This document shows positions 23,181 through 34,337 of a stretch of DNA of 64,000 nt, piece after piece. Origin of the DNA: Scilla litardierei (taxonomy: Eukaryota > Streptophyta > Magnoliopsida > Asparagales > Asparagaceae); assembly GCA_030789695.1 (NCBI GenBank), contig CM061138.1:14208214-14272213 (forward strand). The letters are read 5' to 3'. Every line of letters begins with the position of its first letter. Positions within the stretch are counted from its first letter, which is position 1. Both the position numbers and the translations under genes were made by a program. Below the pieces are notes generated by a model. It saw only the letters and a program-made list of their open reading frames with translations. It ran no database searches and was not told where the DNA came from.

Positions 23181-23803
23181 TCTCTGGGGCACATGTCGTC
23201 GAGTCTATTGATTCACTTCCTGCTGAGGAGTGTTTGACGTTGCTGAGCAGATGGTGGTGGTCGCTTCCGTTGTGGAACTCGAACTTCTGGTGATCGAAAA
23301 TTCGAACGCTACTCTCCGTAGCCAGAGTTCAAGCGTAGAAAGATTCTAAGAAGGTCAATCGAAAGGTCGTCAAGCTAAAAGAAGGGTGATAGTGATGAAG
23401 ATCAATGGCGTTACATAATCGTGATTCACGTCCTTGCGGTCCAGCGGACACGGTCAGGGAAGTGACTAAGCTAGGATCACTTATGCCCAGTCTAGCCAGG
23501 TCGATCCACAGACTTTAGCCAAGCACATTGACCGGTATCATGGTCCATTGAAGGAAGATTATCATTCATACGAGTGCCACCGATACAAAAGATTTTTATT
23601 AATAACTAATTAATCCTATCAAAATTTAGGTTTTGTTAATGGCTTTTATTAAGGCCAGACAGGTCAGCTCCATTGGGGCTCTTCGAAGTGTTCCCGTCCA
23701 TCTTTCGAGTGTCAAACCTGCATTCAAGAAAAATGTCAGCTTAGTCGAGTATCGTATATGACACATCCTGATTTCACTATACTGTTCACGATGTATTTTG
23801 CAC

Positions 23804-23826
23804 GGACCTGCGTGGGCCGCCAAAAC
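23804..23826 (-). other. Primer-binding-site region of element C
   Basis: On the minus strand the 5' LTR ends in GTCGTTACA and is followed by GTTTTGGCGGCCCACGCAGG. The block closely resembles that after the LTR of element B at 4797. I could not match it to a named tRNA. Confidence 0.5.
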
Positions 23827-26800
23827 TGTAACGACCCGCTCTCGGGGGCCCGTTACTTATTTGGTTTATTCGCAGGTTCCGCAATTTACCAGTGAAATCA
23901 GCATAGCCACAACTCAGAGATGTATCACAATACTCAAACCAGCGTACAGACGTTATTACAGTCCAAATTAAAGTGCAACAACAACCAGCACTCTCTCTCA
24001 CAAATACATGAAGGAAGTACTGAAAGGAAATGCGGAAAAGGAAATACACTGTACAACACACACACCAACAGAAAAGTAATTAAAACTCTGTCGTCTCTGG
24101 GTCAATGTAGGCTCCACGAACTCTGGGGCAATCTCCTCGATCAGGTCTTCGTCTGCCGGTGCCATAAATGGAACCGAAGGTAAGTCACAACAATTCTAGC
24201 GATAGAAAAAGAGGAGTGCACAAATATGGAGCAGTCTATAGTGAATAAGTGCAGTAAGTAAAGTAGGGTCAGACAAGCATGCAAGTGCGATAAGTAAAGT
24301 ACATCTGTCAAGCATGCAAGGGTGACAAGTAAAGTAAAGGTGACTGAGCAATGACAATAGCAATAACCATGACGATAGCAATGACAATAGCAATAAGGAG
24401 AGTAATTGTGTATAGCCTAGTCCGTGACTTATAATGCGGGGTGCAATGAGCAACCAAGAGGCCACCTCTTTCCACGGGTGCTACCCGGGCGAACTATGCT
24501 ATGAATACTATGAATACTATGCAATAATCTGTGATCTGTGATGGTTGTCACCGGCTACTATGATGGGTTGCTAGAACCCGCACGGTGACAACAAAGGCTG
24601 GACTAGTCGCTCCCGCACCCTCGCTATTATAAGTTACCCCAAAACCCAGTGTCTGTGCAGGTTACCGTACTTTGCAATTTTACCAGTCATTTACTGTTCT
24701 TACATTTCCAGTTACAATCTTTCTGTCAAGCAATGTCAATAATCTGTTCAGGTCAATAACTGTTCCGAGACTAGGTGTCAAGTCATATGTTCATACGAGT
24801 ACACTATCTATATTTCTAAGGGTAGAATTTACTGTGACTTACGCTTTCGGAATGGTGTAGCAAGACGAGGTTGGAGTTAAAGCGCGGGGATTGATACATG
24901 CAAACACAAGAAGATATCAGCTAAGGCTACACTATTTATAAAAAGTATACTATCTAACTTATTATTATAGGTTTATAAAATAATAACACTTCAAGAATAA
25001 CTCATAAATTAATTTAAAAACTTTACATATTAACTTCAACTTAAAATAACTAATAATTTAAACTTAAATTAAAACTTAACTTTATAAGCTTAACTTACTG
25101 TATTTATATGTTTATAAACTTATATTATAAAATAACTCTTATTAAATACTTATATGAAAAAAAATAACTTATTTTATAAAAACTCATATTAAAACTTAAT
25201 AACTTAATTTAAATAACTAATAACTTAAAACTTAATAATAATAATAATAATAATACTTTAATAACATTAACCCCCCTTCTCTTCTTCCTCTCCCTCTCCC
25301 TCTCTGTCTTCGTTCTTCCCCTTCTGTTCTTTTTCCTTTTTTTTGCAGGCGATCGAGCGAAGCGGCGGGCTATCGGAGCTCGACGTCGGTTGGATCGGGG
25401 CTCGGGGGCGACGATTCGAGGAGGGCGGCCTGTGGTGGCGCGGCGATGGCGAAGTCGACGCGGCAGCGGTGATTTGAGGCAGCTTCGGGGCGGCGGGATC
25501 CCGAGAACGGCGGATCTGGAGGCTGAGCGGCGATCGAGGGGATGGCGATGCTCGGAGGTGGGACGGCGATGCGGGGCGGTGATGGCTTCTCGAAGACGGC
25601 GGACGGCGTGGATCCGAGGCTTGGGCGGCTGATCGGAGCGGTCGTGCGGTGGTTTCGGAGCCTGGGGGTGCGGATCGAGGGGGTGGCGGTGGAAGCTGCT
25701 CCTCGACGACGACGATCGAGCTTCGAGGGGCGGATCACGGCAGTGACGACCCAAGGCGGCTGTGCGGCGATCTGAGGACGACAGTGGTGGGCGATTCCAC
25801 GGCGGGGGCATGCTTCGCAGAGGATCGGGCGGCTTCCAAGGCTGCGTGCGATTCGCGGCGGCGACGGCCTGATTTGAGCTCGGGGCGCTTCCAGGGTGGT
25901 GGTTGGCGACTGATGCGACGTCGCTCCGAATCGGGGATGGTGAGCGGTGGGTCGAAGGTGTGCATGCGATGGGCGTTACCTCGTCGGAGCAGCGGAAGAC
26001 GGCAGGCGGAGCTGGCCGTCGGGCAGCGGGCGGAGGCGGGCTAGGTGGCTGCTGCTGCTGGAGCTGGCGGAGGAGCACGGGGCTGGCGGTTGTGGAGGCG
26101 TTCGGTGCTGCAAGGCGGCGGATCGACGGGGTGCGGCCTTCAGGCGGCTGGCGGCGATCGGGGCACGGGTCTAGGCCGGCGAACGGCGAGTGCGGGAGGG
26201 GGAAGTGCGAGAGTGAACGGAGACGGAGTAGTGGAGAGGAGCGCGGGCATGGGTTGCGTTGCCTGGGGCTTGGGTTCACTGGTTTTAAATCGAAGGGGGA
26301 GATGATGGTTAGATAACAGGGGAGAGTTTATTATATAGAGTAAACAACATGAATATAAAATGATATATACACAATAAGTTAGGTTGTTAGATCTGAATTT
26401 ATTCAGATCCAACCACTATTACGGTGGGTTTAAGTGGGGGGTAGATCTAGGGTTAGGGTAAGATTAAAAGTAATTTAGTAAATTTGATTGGTAATTGTAA
26501 AAAGGTACTTAGTCCATTGTAATTAACAAAGCAGAGGAATATAAACACATTTTCACAAACGACTCCGAAAAATTATGAGAACATACCCACGGGATCATAT
26601 CGTCGCGAGGATCGCAAATACGAGATCCGATTTGGGATTCGAGCTAAGGAAGTACAGGTTTTAGGTCAAAACGTTTAGAAAGCGGGTTTGCGGGTTCTAT
26701 GTTGAAATAATATCCGAAAATTATAAAATTAATGTGGGAAGCCCTAAATGATCATAGGATGCTACTGTAGAAGTTTGAAGACGTTTTGAATACGTTTGTA

Positions 26801-27051
26801 TAGAAAATAAATTCGTCAAAACAAAACGGTAATTTTAGGAGATGAATTTTAACAGAAATGTTTTGGGCATTTGAGGAAATCTAAAGTTGCTGAAATACAA
26901 TATGATAAGTCTAGTGCTCTAAAATATTTTTATAAGAATTTTTTGAAATCAGTTTTGATATACAACTCCTAACGAACCATTATAAAGAAAATTTACAATA
27001 AAAATACGTTAAGTACGTTTTTGAAGTGTTTGAAAAATACAGGCCGTTACA
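23827..27051 (-). mobile_element. 5' LTR of element C (uninterrupted)
   Basis: 3225 bp, TGTAACGACC at the left and GGCCGTTACA at the right, followed by TSD CTGTG (27052-27056). Same succession as the other LTR: AT-rich block about 24925-25260, GC-rich block about 25330-26300, then an A/T-rich arm. Shows the empty Harbinger target. Confidence 0.9.
25209..26279 (-). other. GC-rich block with a sense ORF (356 codons) in the 5' LTR of C
   Basis: Counterpart of the ORF at 10223-11122 in the other LTR. It starts with the same residues (MNPSPRQ.NPCPRSSPLLRL) and stays open further, into the neighbouring AT-rich block. Composition is dominated by Pro, Ser, Arg and Ala. The two copies differ by indels that are not all multiples of three, which argues against strong purifying selection on the protein. 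Confidence 0.4.
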
Positions 27052-27056
27052 CTGTG
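27052..27056. repeat. Right TSD of element C (CTGTG)
   Basis: Perfect match to 8678-8682. Confidence 0.9.
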
Positions 27057-29309
27057 CGTACATCCTAAAGTGATGTGTGCATAAAGTAATGGAAAACTTG
27101 TAAATACCTAGAAGTTGATGGGTATTTTTGGGAGGGTATTTTAGTCATTTTGAGTTAACCATGGCTTAAGGGAGAAGCTAAGGGATTGTGTAGAAATTTC
27201 TTAAGAAAGCCTTATCTTTTCTGTTCTTGAACTTTCTCCTCCCTTCTCCTTTTCTCTTGGCCTCTCCAACCTAGTCTAGGCCGGCCAAAACCTCCCCATT
27301 TTCTTCACTCCAAAGCCCTAATTACCCACTCCAAAAATCAAGAATCTCAAGTGGTTGCAAGTGGAAAGAAGATGGAGAAGAAAAGAAGAGAAGGAAAAGA
27401 GGAAAAATCAAGTTTTGAGGTAGGAATCTCTTGGATTTGGAATTACATCAAATTAATTTTTGCTAATATGTTTTTATAGCATGTTTTATCCAATATGTGA
27501 TGAGAAAAGCCAATTCTTATATGCTATGGCTCAATTTCACAATTTCCCTTTGAAGTTCTTAGCAAAGTCATCTCCTTTTGAAATTCAGAAATCTTGATGT
27601 CTGATTTTGCCTTGATTCTGATTACTATAGCTCAAATTAGGGTTCGAAAAAAATATGAGCTTGTAGATCTTGAAGTTCTACCCCAAAATCATATAAATTT
27701 TGATATGTGTTCTATTAAGAAATTAGAAGCAATAAATCCATCTTTACAATATGTCTGTTTGATTTTCAGTGTTGACACAGTTTAGCAATATTGGCCTAGA
27801 CACCTGCAAACACAATGGAATTTTGTGTTCTTGGTCTTGTTGGAAAGTTAACAAGTTTTTCTAAAAATTCATTAGAATGCTTATATGTCGAATTTCTGGC
27901 TGCAACATGTCCAAAATTGCTTTCAATACAGACCCTGAAATCTATCTGAAAAACAGATCTGACACACTTCACCAAATAATTCACCATAAATCACCTACTT
28001 AATCTTTTTACATGAAATTTTACCCGTGAATCCAGGACTAACATATCTACAACTTTCATTTGGAAAGTTTGTTAAATTCTGATTATAATTGGGTGACATC
28101 ATTCAATTGTTTGGATTGTTTGCAATTTTCCTGCAAGCTAAAGTATTTGAGTGGTGATATTAATTATGTATTGTTGCTAAACTTCCCTATATGATCCATG
28201 ATTATTGTTGTTACTTGAAAGATAGTTTAATTTTGTAGATGTCACATGTAAATGATATTGTGTTTCTGTGATATGAATTACGCCCGTCAAGTGTTCGCTG
28301 AAATGCCTAAATGAAACAAAAGTTGAGAAACATGCGGAATGGGCATATTTATATTTGTAATATGAGAAATATGTGAATGGACAATGTTTTAGGACACGGA
28401 TGGCACTACATGGAGCGAGAGCCACAGTAGGAGGCAGGGGGATTTGCTGTGGGCCGTGACCGTGTAGGCACCTCTTGACTCCATCGGTAGTTGCCACAGT
28501 TGAGAACGGAGTAGATCACGATACACTTGCACGCCGGCACATTCATGGGATCACATTGCATTGCATCTCATGTTGCATCATGTGCATCATTATGTATCAT
28601 TATATCCAGTGTGTGTGATGTGTCACATTTATGCAATGTATGCGTGTTGTGTGTTGTGCATTGGATGTATATTTATATGTTTGTGCCGTGGATGTGTATT
28701 TGTGTATGTGGTTGTATGAATATTTGTATCAGTATTCATGCTAACCCTTTTCTTGCAGTAACTCGACATTGGACTGCAGATATGATCCTCTTATTTGGCT
28801 ATTCACTTTTCGCTATATATTTAGTTTACATGTCTTATTCCCCTGCCTTGTCTTGTGGATTAATAACCTTAAAATGATGTTCCAAATCCAAGTTGGTTCC
28901 TACTGGGGCACGCATTGACGTGCTCCTCCCCATTTTTCAGGTAGCAGGGTTAGCTTGGTTGGAGGTGACATGGAGCTGGGTTCAGGGGTAGCACTTGATG
29001 TGAGCTGTCTTGTGGTGTGATATGGTTGTCTTGGGAGGTGGAGAATGACGGTGTATATGTAGTGGTGTACCTGGGTTATGTATATAAATAGACGTTGTTA
29101 TATATATGTTATGTTGTTGTTGATCTATGTATTCATGAGATCATTTTGATGTTATTGTGAAGCTTTACTTGTACTATCCCAGCATGTGCGCAGTGGCCTG
29201 CTTGTTTAGTTTCTCCTCACTGTTTCTTTTCCTCTCTCATCACCCTCACTCTTCAGAATACTTGGAAAAAATTTTAGATGCCGGGTATTCTGGGGAACGG
29301 GGCGTGACA
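27057..29309 (+). mobile_element. 3' LTR of element B, second segment
   Basis: Continues the LTR begun at 8309; together about 2.6 kb. From 27193 it matches 2660-4796. It ends GGCGTGACA at 29309. The next 5 bp, CCTGC, should be the TSD of element B; its partner would lie left of the window. Confidence 0.85.
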
Positions 29310-30750
29310 CCTGCTGCTCGTGTTCACTGTCGTCTAGGAGTTTTGAACCCTAACCTGTAGTAGGGTCAGGTTGTAGGGTCTCACTCTGAGTAGGATTTGC
29401 ATCTTAGTAATAAGAAGAATATAAGAGGAGCGCACTTGGGTGCACGAGAATAATTGAATAGGGATTATAATATGTCATAAAATGTCTATGGACATTGATG
29501 CATAAAAATAAAGAGAGGGGTTTTCTATGAAATTTGGTGAAAAAACTGCATTGGAATCGGGGTCCAAACCCAATAAGTCTATTTAATAGAGGTTTTAAAT
29601 AGATTTTAAAAGGGCCCATTTTTTGCCCGTCCCAATTGAATCTGGCGCCCACTTTGTGGGCACCAACAAGATCATGAGCCTAGTAATGCTGGGCGCGTGG
29701 AACAAAGCAAGTAAGGCCCACTTTGGGCTCCACTAAAATACATTAGGTTTATTGAAACCAGATTAAGTGATGGCTGCGTATTTCATTGTTTTGTGATTTT
29801 TGGGCCACTTTGAGACTATGTTTGAGGGGTCAAACGAAGTCGTATTGGAGCACCGTTTGTTTCTACGCGTTCACCATTCAGTGCTCTTCGGGTTGATATG
29901 TAATATCACTTGCGAAGTTCAAGGTGAGGGAGGAACAATTCGCTAAAGTTAAGCCTACATGGAAGGCAAACTTGAAGTTGTTGTTTTTCCTCTGTTGATA
30001 TTAATCACACATTGCTCGTGAGACGAGAAGGGGGGGCCGGTTCACAATGTAAATAGGGGCTAACCCCTTTGGATAACTTGCACCAGGTCTACGATTCTAG
30101 AAGCTCTAAAAAGTTTTGAGAACGCTCGATCTAAGACTTAAAGTTACTCCCTCCTCCTAAAATTCTTTTGTTCTTCCGTTCGGGTCATAGCAAGACGACG
30201 CGGATGTTTGGATTGGATCCAAAGTCTTTGACGCGGATCGTACTCAAGTCAAACTTTCTTCGGCAAGTGATAGGCTCGGTGGCGCGGTGTTGGCTCGCTT
30301 CGGGTAGTGCAGTCTTGGAGGCGTGGAGGTGGCTTGCTTCGGGGAGGAAAAGAAAATTGTTCAAAATTACGCTTCGTATTCTGTGGAAACGAAGTTCCAT
30401 GTATATCATTTTATTCATGCTTTCATATATTGTTGCAGTAGTTTAGTTCTATCTCCGGGGTTGGTCAGACCGACCCCAAGATAATAGATTATCCTGGTGA
30501 GGGTTAATGATATCCTTAGGGCTTTTATTAAAGTGTTCAATAAATGTTTATTCCACTGCTTTTTTATGTTTCTATCGTCCGTCCGACGTAGGACTGTCAT
30601 AGATTTATGTCCCAAGGGTCCATCAAAACCCAACAATATGCTCTCACAATACATTACACAATACACAACATTGACATCCCCTACATATATGGCACTAGGA
30701 CCATTACAGATGCTCCGAACTCCATGTTTCCCTTGACAGACGATTTCTAG
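29310..30750. other. Unresolved repeat-derived sequence
   Basis: No gene recognised. A short inverted repeat GGCGCCCAC..GTGGGCACC at about 29644-29666 resembles sequence near gypsy primer sites. A phrase ending ACCCCAAGATAATAGATTAT near 30470 looks like retrotransposon leader or LTR sequence. ORF 30168-30446 has no domain. I could not find matching LTR ends or a TSD. Confidence 0.4.
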
Positions 30751-31739
30751 GGGTTGATGCTCTATTGGCCAAAATTAATTGCGCCACCTCGACTGCTGTG
30801 ACAATTCAATTGGTACGTATCACATCACCCGAAATCGACCATCACGTTAGTTGAGCTCGGGCGATGGTGGCCAGTGATACAACACATGTTTAGCCTAGCA
30901 GACAGGCCCAAGAGCCCACAGCCCCGGCCTAGCGAGCATTGAAGGCTGACCATTCCCTTATTGGAGGCGACAGCTTAACCGACCGTTGGCCCCTTCATAA
31001 AAGGCATCAATGACCAGACGTTACCTCGTCATCAATGCCAACAAATTAGGCCCAGCAGAATCAATCGGCTTAAATTCTTGGGCGTTACAACACCCCTCAT
31101 GGCTACCGCTTATATATATCCTCAAAGACGAATGGAGATGGGCAAGTTTTTCTGGGACAACACTATCTGAAATCGAGACACTCTAACTCTGGTAACTACT
31201 CCACCCGAACTCCTAAGTTTCCACTATAGATTGGTAAAATAACTAGCAGACGACCTCCCAACAGATCGGACATAGTTACCCCCGAGCACTCCTTGAGTCA
31301 CTGGCTGACTTAAGCATTAAAGGGGGATTCAGATCCGACCCCAGATCCGACCCCCCCTGACGTGCTCCTGGTGTTGCAAGCCCCTCGCATTGTAGGAAGC
31401 AGAAGGGAATCCAGGAGATATCTTGGAGACCGGGGCTTAATGGAGACACACAGGCTCAGCGAGGATAGCTCAGATCTAGCGGAGATAGCTCGGAACTGGT
31501 GGAGATAGTTTCGGACCAGCCTGGACATGGCAATATAGCATAGACCCGACTTTAACAGCTAAAGGCAGCCCGCGGATAGCTCAGACCAGATCTTAACAGA
31601 AGGATATCTCTAGGAAATAGCTCGGATCAGATCCCAATAACTCGGATCGTGGTCTTTGCAGCCTAAGTTCAGCTCGCCCATTGCCCAGTCAGTGGCGAAT
31701 AGCTCGGATTGAGCCCGATCAACCCGGGAATGGCTCAAC
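30751..31739 (+). mobile_element. Probable solo LTR or LTR fragment
   Basis: Has a TATA box (TATATATA, 31111-31118) followed by a leader, and ends GGGAATGGCTCAACA at 31739, an LTR-like terminus. The left end near 30751 (TTGATGCTC) is a guess and no TSD was found. The downstream part (31440-31730) is full of GATAGCTCGGATC-like phrases. Confidence 0.4.
31440..31735. repeat. Degenerate GATAGCTCGGAT repeats
   Basis: AATAGCTCGGATC, GATAGCTCGGAAC, GATAGCTCAGACC and similar occur about nine times at irregular spacing in 300 bp, within the LTR-like block. Confidence 0.6.
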
Positions 31740-32014
31740 ATTATATTCGTGTAATGTGAATACTTGACGTGGTGCGAAAACACTCGTCAACATGGACAAT
31801 ACTTAGTTTATCAAAAATCAATGATTTTTTCAAAAATAGAATATGAAAGAGGAACGTATGTAATTTAGATATTTTGATCAATATTGTTGCTTGCAGAAAC
31901 TTTGAATAATCAATAACTAGAGCTACCATTGGCCATAAACCGAACTTATAAAAACAACAAGTCTACTAGTTAATCATAAGACAACATAGTTGTCAAAAAA
32001 ATCATTCAGCGAAT
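31740..32014. other. A/T-rich sequence, nothing recognised
   Basis: No coding, RNA or repeat signal seen between the LTR-like end at 31739 and the small SINE at 32024. Confidence 0.4.
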
Positions 32015-32023
32015 AAAAATTCA

Positions 32024-32119
32024 CCACAGACCCTTTGGCCAAGTGGTATGGCCTACATCCCTTAGTCTTAGATCGCGGGATCGAATCCCGCTTGTGGCTT
32101 TCTGAAGTACCAAAAAAAG
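32024..32119 (+). mobile_element. Short tRNA-derived SINE
   Basis: Contains an A-box-like TGGCCAAGTGGTATGGCC, with a perfect D-arm stem, and a B-box-like GGGATCGAATCCC with a perfect 5-bp T stem (GCGGG/CCCGC). It ends in an A-rich tail and is flanked by the 9-bp direct repeat AAAAATTCA (32015-32023 and 32120-32128). No acceptor stem matching a functional tRNA forms, so it is a retroposed tRNA derivative. The small body of about 96 bp is typical of Au-like plant SINEs. Confidence 0.65.
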
Positions 32120-32128
32120 AAAAATTCA

Positions 32129-32530
32129 AAAACAAAAATAAAATAAGCCTGTTATGAATTGTGCTGCCTCGAATGTTATGCCCCTTTAGCATAATTCAAA
32201 AACAAAGATCTATTGGGAGGTTAATCCAGAATAGACTCGAGGAGGGTGCAGGGGGAGGGCAGCCACCCGCGTTATGATTTGGGTCAATCAGATCATGTTT
32301 AGAAAAAATTTAAATTTGAACACGCCCTTAGAACATTATTTATCAATATCCCATGCAACATTTATTCCCACAAAAGCATTTATCTATTGCCAATCCCCTC
32401 TTATTATATTTTCTAATTTTTCCAAATTTTTCCAGAATTATCTGTAATTTTTGGGATTTTATGGGCATTTTCTGAATTTATTTTATATTAATATATATAT
32501 ATATTTAAGAAAAAAATTATTTAATTTAAA
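32129..32530. other. A/T-rich stretch
   Basis: No gene seen; A/T-rich with a TATATATATA run near 32489-32504. Leads into the palindromic block. Confidence 0.4.
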
Positions 32531-32537
32531 AAATATT

Positions 32538-32725
32538 GGCCTGCGGGCATGAAGCCCGCGGTCAACCTGCGGGCTTCAGGCCCGTTAGGCTTTTTATACA
32601 CTTTTTAAAAATTAAATCAAAGTCTGTGGGCCTGAGGCCCTGAGGCCCACAACATGGTAGTGGGCTTCAGGCCCACGGGAAAAAATGTGGTAATTTTTTT
32701 AGCTGGGCTAAAACCCACTATGTGG
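32538..32725. repeat. Palindromic GGGCTTCAGGCCC block
   Basis: GCGGGCATGAAGCCCGC, GCGGGCTTCAGGCCCG, GTGGGCCTGAGGCCC, GTGGGCTTCAGGCCCAC and GCTGGGCTAAAACCCAC follow one another, each a short hairpin-forming palindrome on the same theme. Confidence 0.8.
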
Positions 32726-33300
32726 GGAGGGGCTGCCTCCCACAAACCTTCCCCCAACCCCTAAAGGTATCGGGTTGGCATCGTCGCTGGAGGCGGTAGC
32801 GCCCTCCGTCGCATGCAGCGATCGACGACTCGGCTCCCTCTAAAACCCAATTAGGGTTTGATGGGGGCGCCATTGCTGCCCATGTTTGCGCATCTGCTCA
32901 CCGCTGTAGGCGATGTTCAGGGACGGGGAAACGCCGGCCTTGTCCGCGGCGGTTCGACAGAAAACGAACGGTTTGATGGAAAAACGAAAAAGGCCGCCTG
33001 GTAGCCTTTGTCCGCCAGCCCCACTTCGGGGGGGAGTGCTTCGTCCAGCACCGGAGGCCGACGACGTCCTGAGGTCACCGCTACGGTGGCCGTCTGAGGC
33101 TGTGCCGGTTCTCAGATATTTCGAAGGTGGCCGTTTCAGGTCATGGATGGCCGTTTCTGACCATGGAAAGCTAGATCCAAGGCGGATTCAGGTCGGGTTC
33201 GTCGTCGTAGTTAGGCCAGATTCGTGACGGCTTCAGGCCGCTATAGGGGTTTGTGGGTGCGGCGGCTATATGTTTTTTTGATATTTGTGTAAATCATAGT
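32726..33300. other. GC-richer sequence without a recognised gene
   Basis: Contains an ORF at 32913-33227 with no known domain. On the minus strand it may be leader or gag sequence of the decayed copia element whose LTR and primer site lie at 33728-33860. Confidence 0.35.
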
Positions 33301-33319
33301 AAAAATTAGATTTTCACAT

Positions 33320-33520
33320 GATCTAGGCATAGAACATGATTTTGCACATTTGATCCAGGCATAAAAATGTGATTTTTGATCTAAAAAATTAGATCTAGGC
33401 ATAAAAAATGTGCTTTTTTGATCTAAAAATTAGATCTAGGCATAAAAATGTGATTTTTGATCTAAAAATTAGATCTAGCCATAAAAATGTGATTTTTGAT
33501 CTTAAAATTAGATCTAGGGC
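33320..33520. repeat. About 39-bp tandem repeat (GATCTAGGCATAAAAATGTG)
   Basis: GATCTAGGCAT-type starts at 33320, 33352, 33392, 33433, 33472 and 33511 give a 39-41 bp period (the first interval is 32 bp). Units differ by a few bases. Confidence 0.88.
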
Positions 33521-33727
33521 ACGCAACATCATGATCATGATAAAAATAAGATTTTCTTGATTTGTAGGAATACATCTAGATCAGTTTTCCAGATCTAGCG
33601 ACGGTTGATACGCCTATGCGAGATTTGTATCTGGTTCCTTAATGTCTAAGCAGCCGCGATATTTCGATCATCAGTTGTCTGCCAAGGCTTCCACAACGAT
33701 TCAATCTCTCTCTTGTTTGGTTAAAAT

Positions 33728-33740
33728 GTGCTGATACCAT
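33728..33740 (-). other. Methionyl-tRNA primer-binding site of a decayed copia element
   Basis: The minus strand reads ATGGTATCAGCAC directly after an LTR end (CTTAACA at 33743). It matches the usual initiator-tRNA-Met site TGGTATCAGAGC, with mismatches at the end. Confidence 0.65.
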
Positions 33741-33742
33741 GT

Positions 33743-33860
33743 TGTTAAGTCCTTTCTATGGGAGGCCGTATCATTGTATTTATAGTATTAGAGTTACATA
33801 GTGGTGGGTACATTATCTCATATGGGTTTCATATGTGCCTACATAAGCACATTCTTAACA
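33743..33860 (-). mobile_element. 118-bp LTR of a copia or TRIM-like element
   Basis: TGTTAAGTCC...CATTCTTAACA forms a short LTR with 7-bp inverted ends (TGTTAAG/CTTAACA), adjacent to a methionyl primer site. The length suits a TRIM or small copia LTR. The second LTR was not found, so the element is truncated or its other end has decayed. Confidence 0.6.
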
Positions 33861-34337
33861 ACGTACCAAATTGCTCGTACGCACGACCACTTATTCTCAA
33901 GTTTGCCATTAAAAATTTCTTCGCCTTTATCCCGTCTAATACCGAGCTTGTGAGCGCTGAGAAAAACACACCAACGATCGTTTTGCTCAGCGTGCACAAC
34001 CGCTCCAACGTTTTCATCGTAAACGAACACTGCCATGACTGTTTTGCTCCGCACGCATATTTTAATAGAGAACTTACATCCTTTGATCTTCTTTAGCGAC
34101 GAAAATTCATAAATTCATCAATCACTTCCATTGTAGAACCCTCTTCCTCTCTAAGCTTCTTTGATTGCTCATCGCTACACAAAAATTAATGAATATTAGA
34201 AACATGTATCACGCTTAATGCCTTCAAAATTAGCAACAAAAAGGATATATTTTTACCAATTCTTGGGGTCAGGAGAGCTTTCCGCTTCATCTCAGCTAGG
34301 GCTTCGTATTCGAGGCACTGGAACTACTGATACATCT

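Larger units (their letters stand above)
21360..23826 (-). mobile_element. Reduced interior of element C
   Basis: 2.47 kb between the LTRs. The part next to the 5' LTR (about 22880-23640) keeps gag-protease remnants on the minus strand. The part near 22240-22530 is GC-rich without recognisable coding. ORF 22011-22364 is hydrophobic but matches nothing I know. Reverse transcriptase, RNase H and integrase are absent. Confidence 0.7.
8683..27051 (-). mobile_element. Element C: large-LTR gypsy-type retrotransposon with little coding capacity
   Basis: Bounded by a perfect 5-bp TSD. The LTRs are 8683-21359 (about 3.21 kb once the Harbinger insertion is removed) and 23827-27051 (3.22 kb), in direct orientation and nearly identical by eye. 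Orientation is minus because the polypurine tract (21360-21372) adjoins the left LTR and the primer-site block (about 23804-23826) adjoins the right LTR. The interior is only 2.47 kb and keeps gag-protease remnants, with no reverse transcriptase or integrase that I could find. It is probably a deletion derivative mobilised by a relative. Confidence 0.85.

Noticed and set aside
32030..32105. Functional tRNA gene
   Set aside because: D and T arms form but no matching acceptor stem or clear anticodon arm does; an A-rich tail and TSD indicate a SINE.
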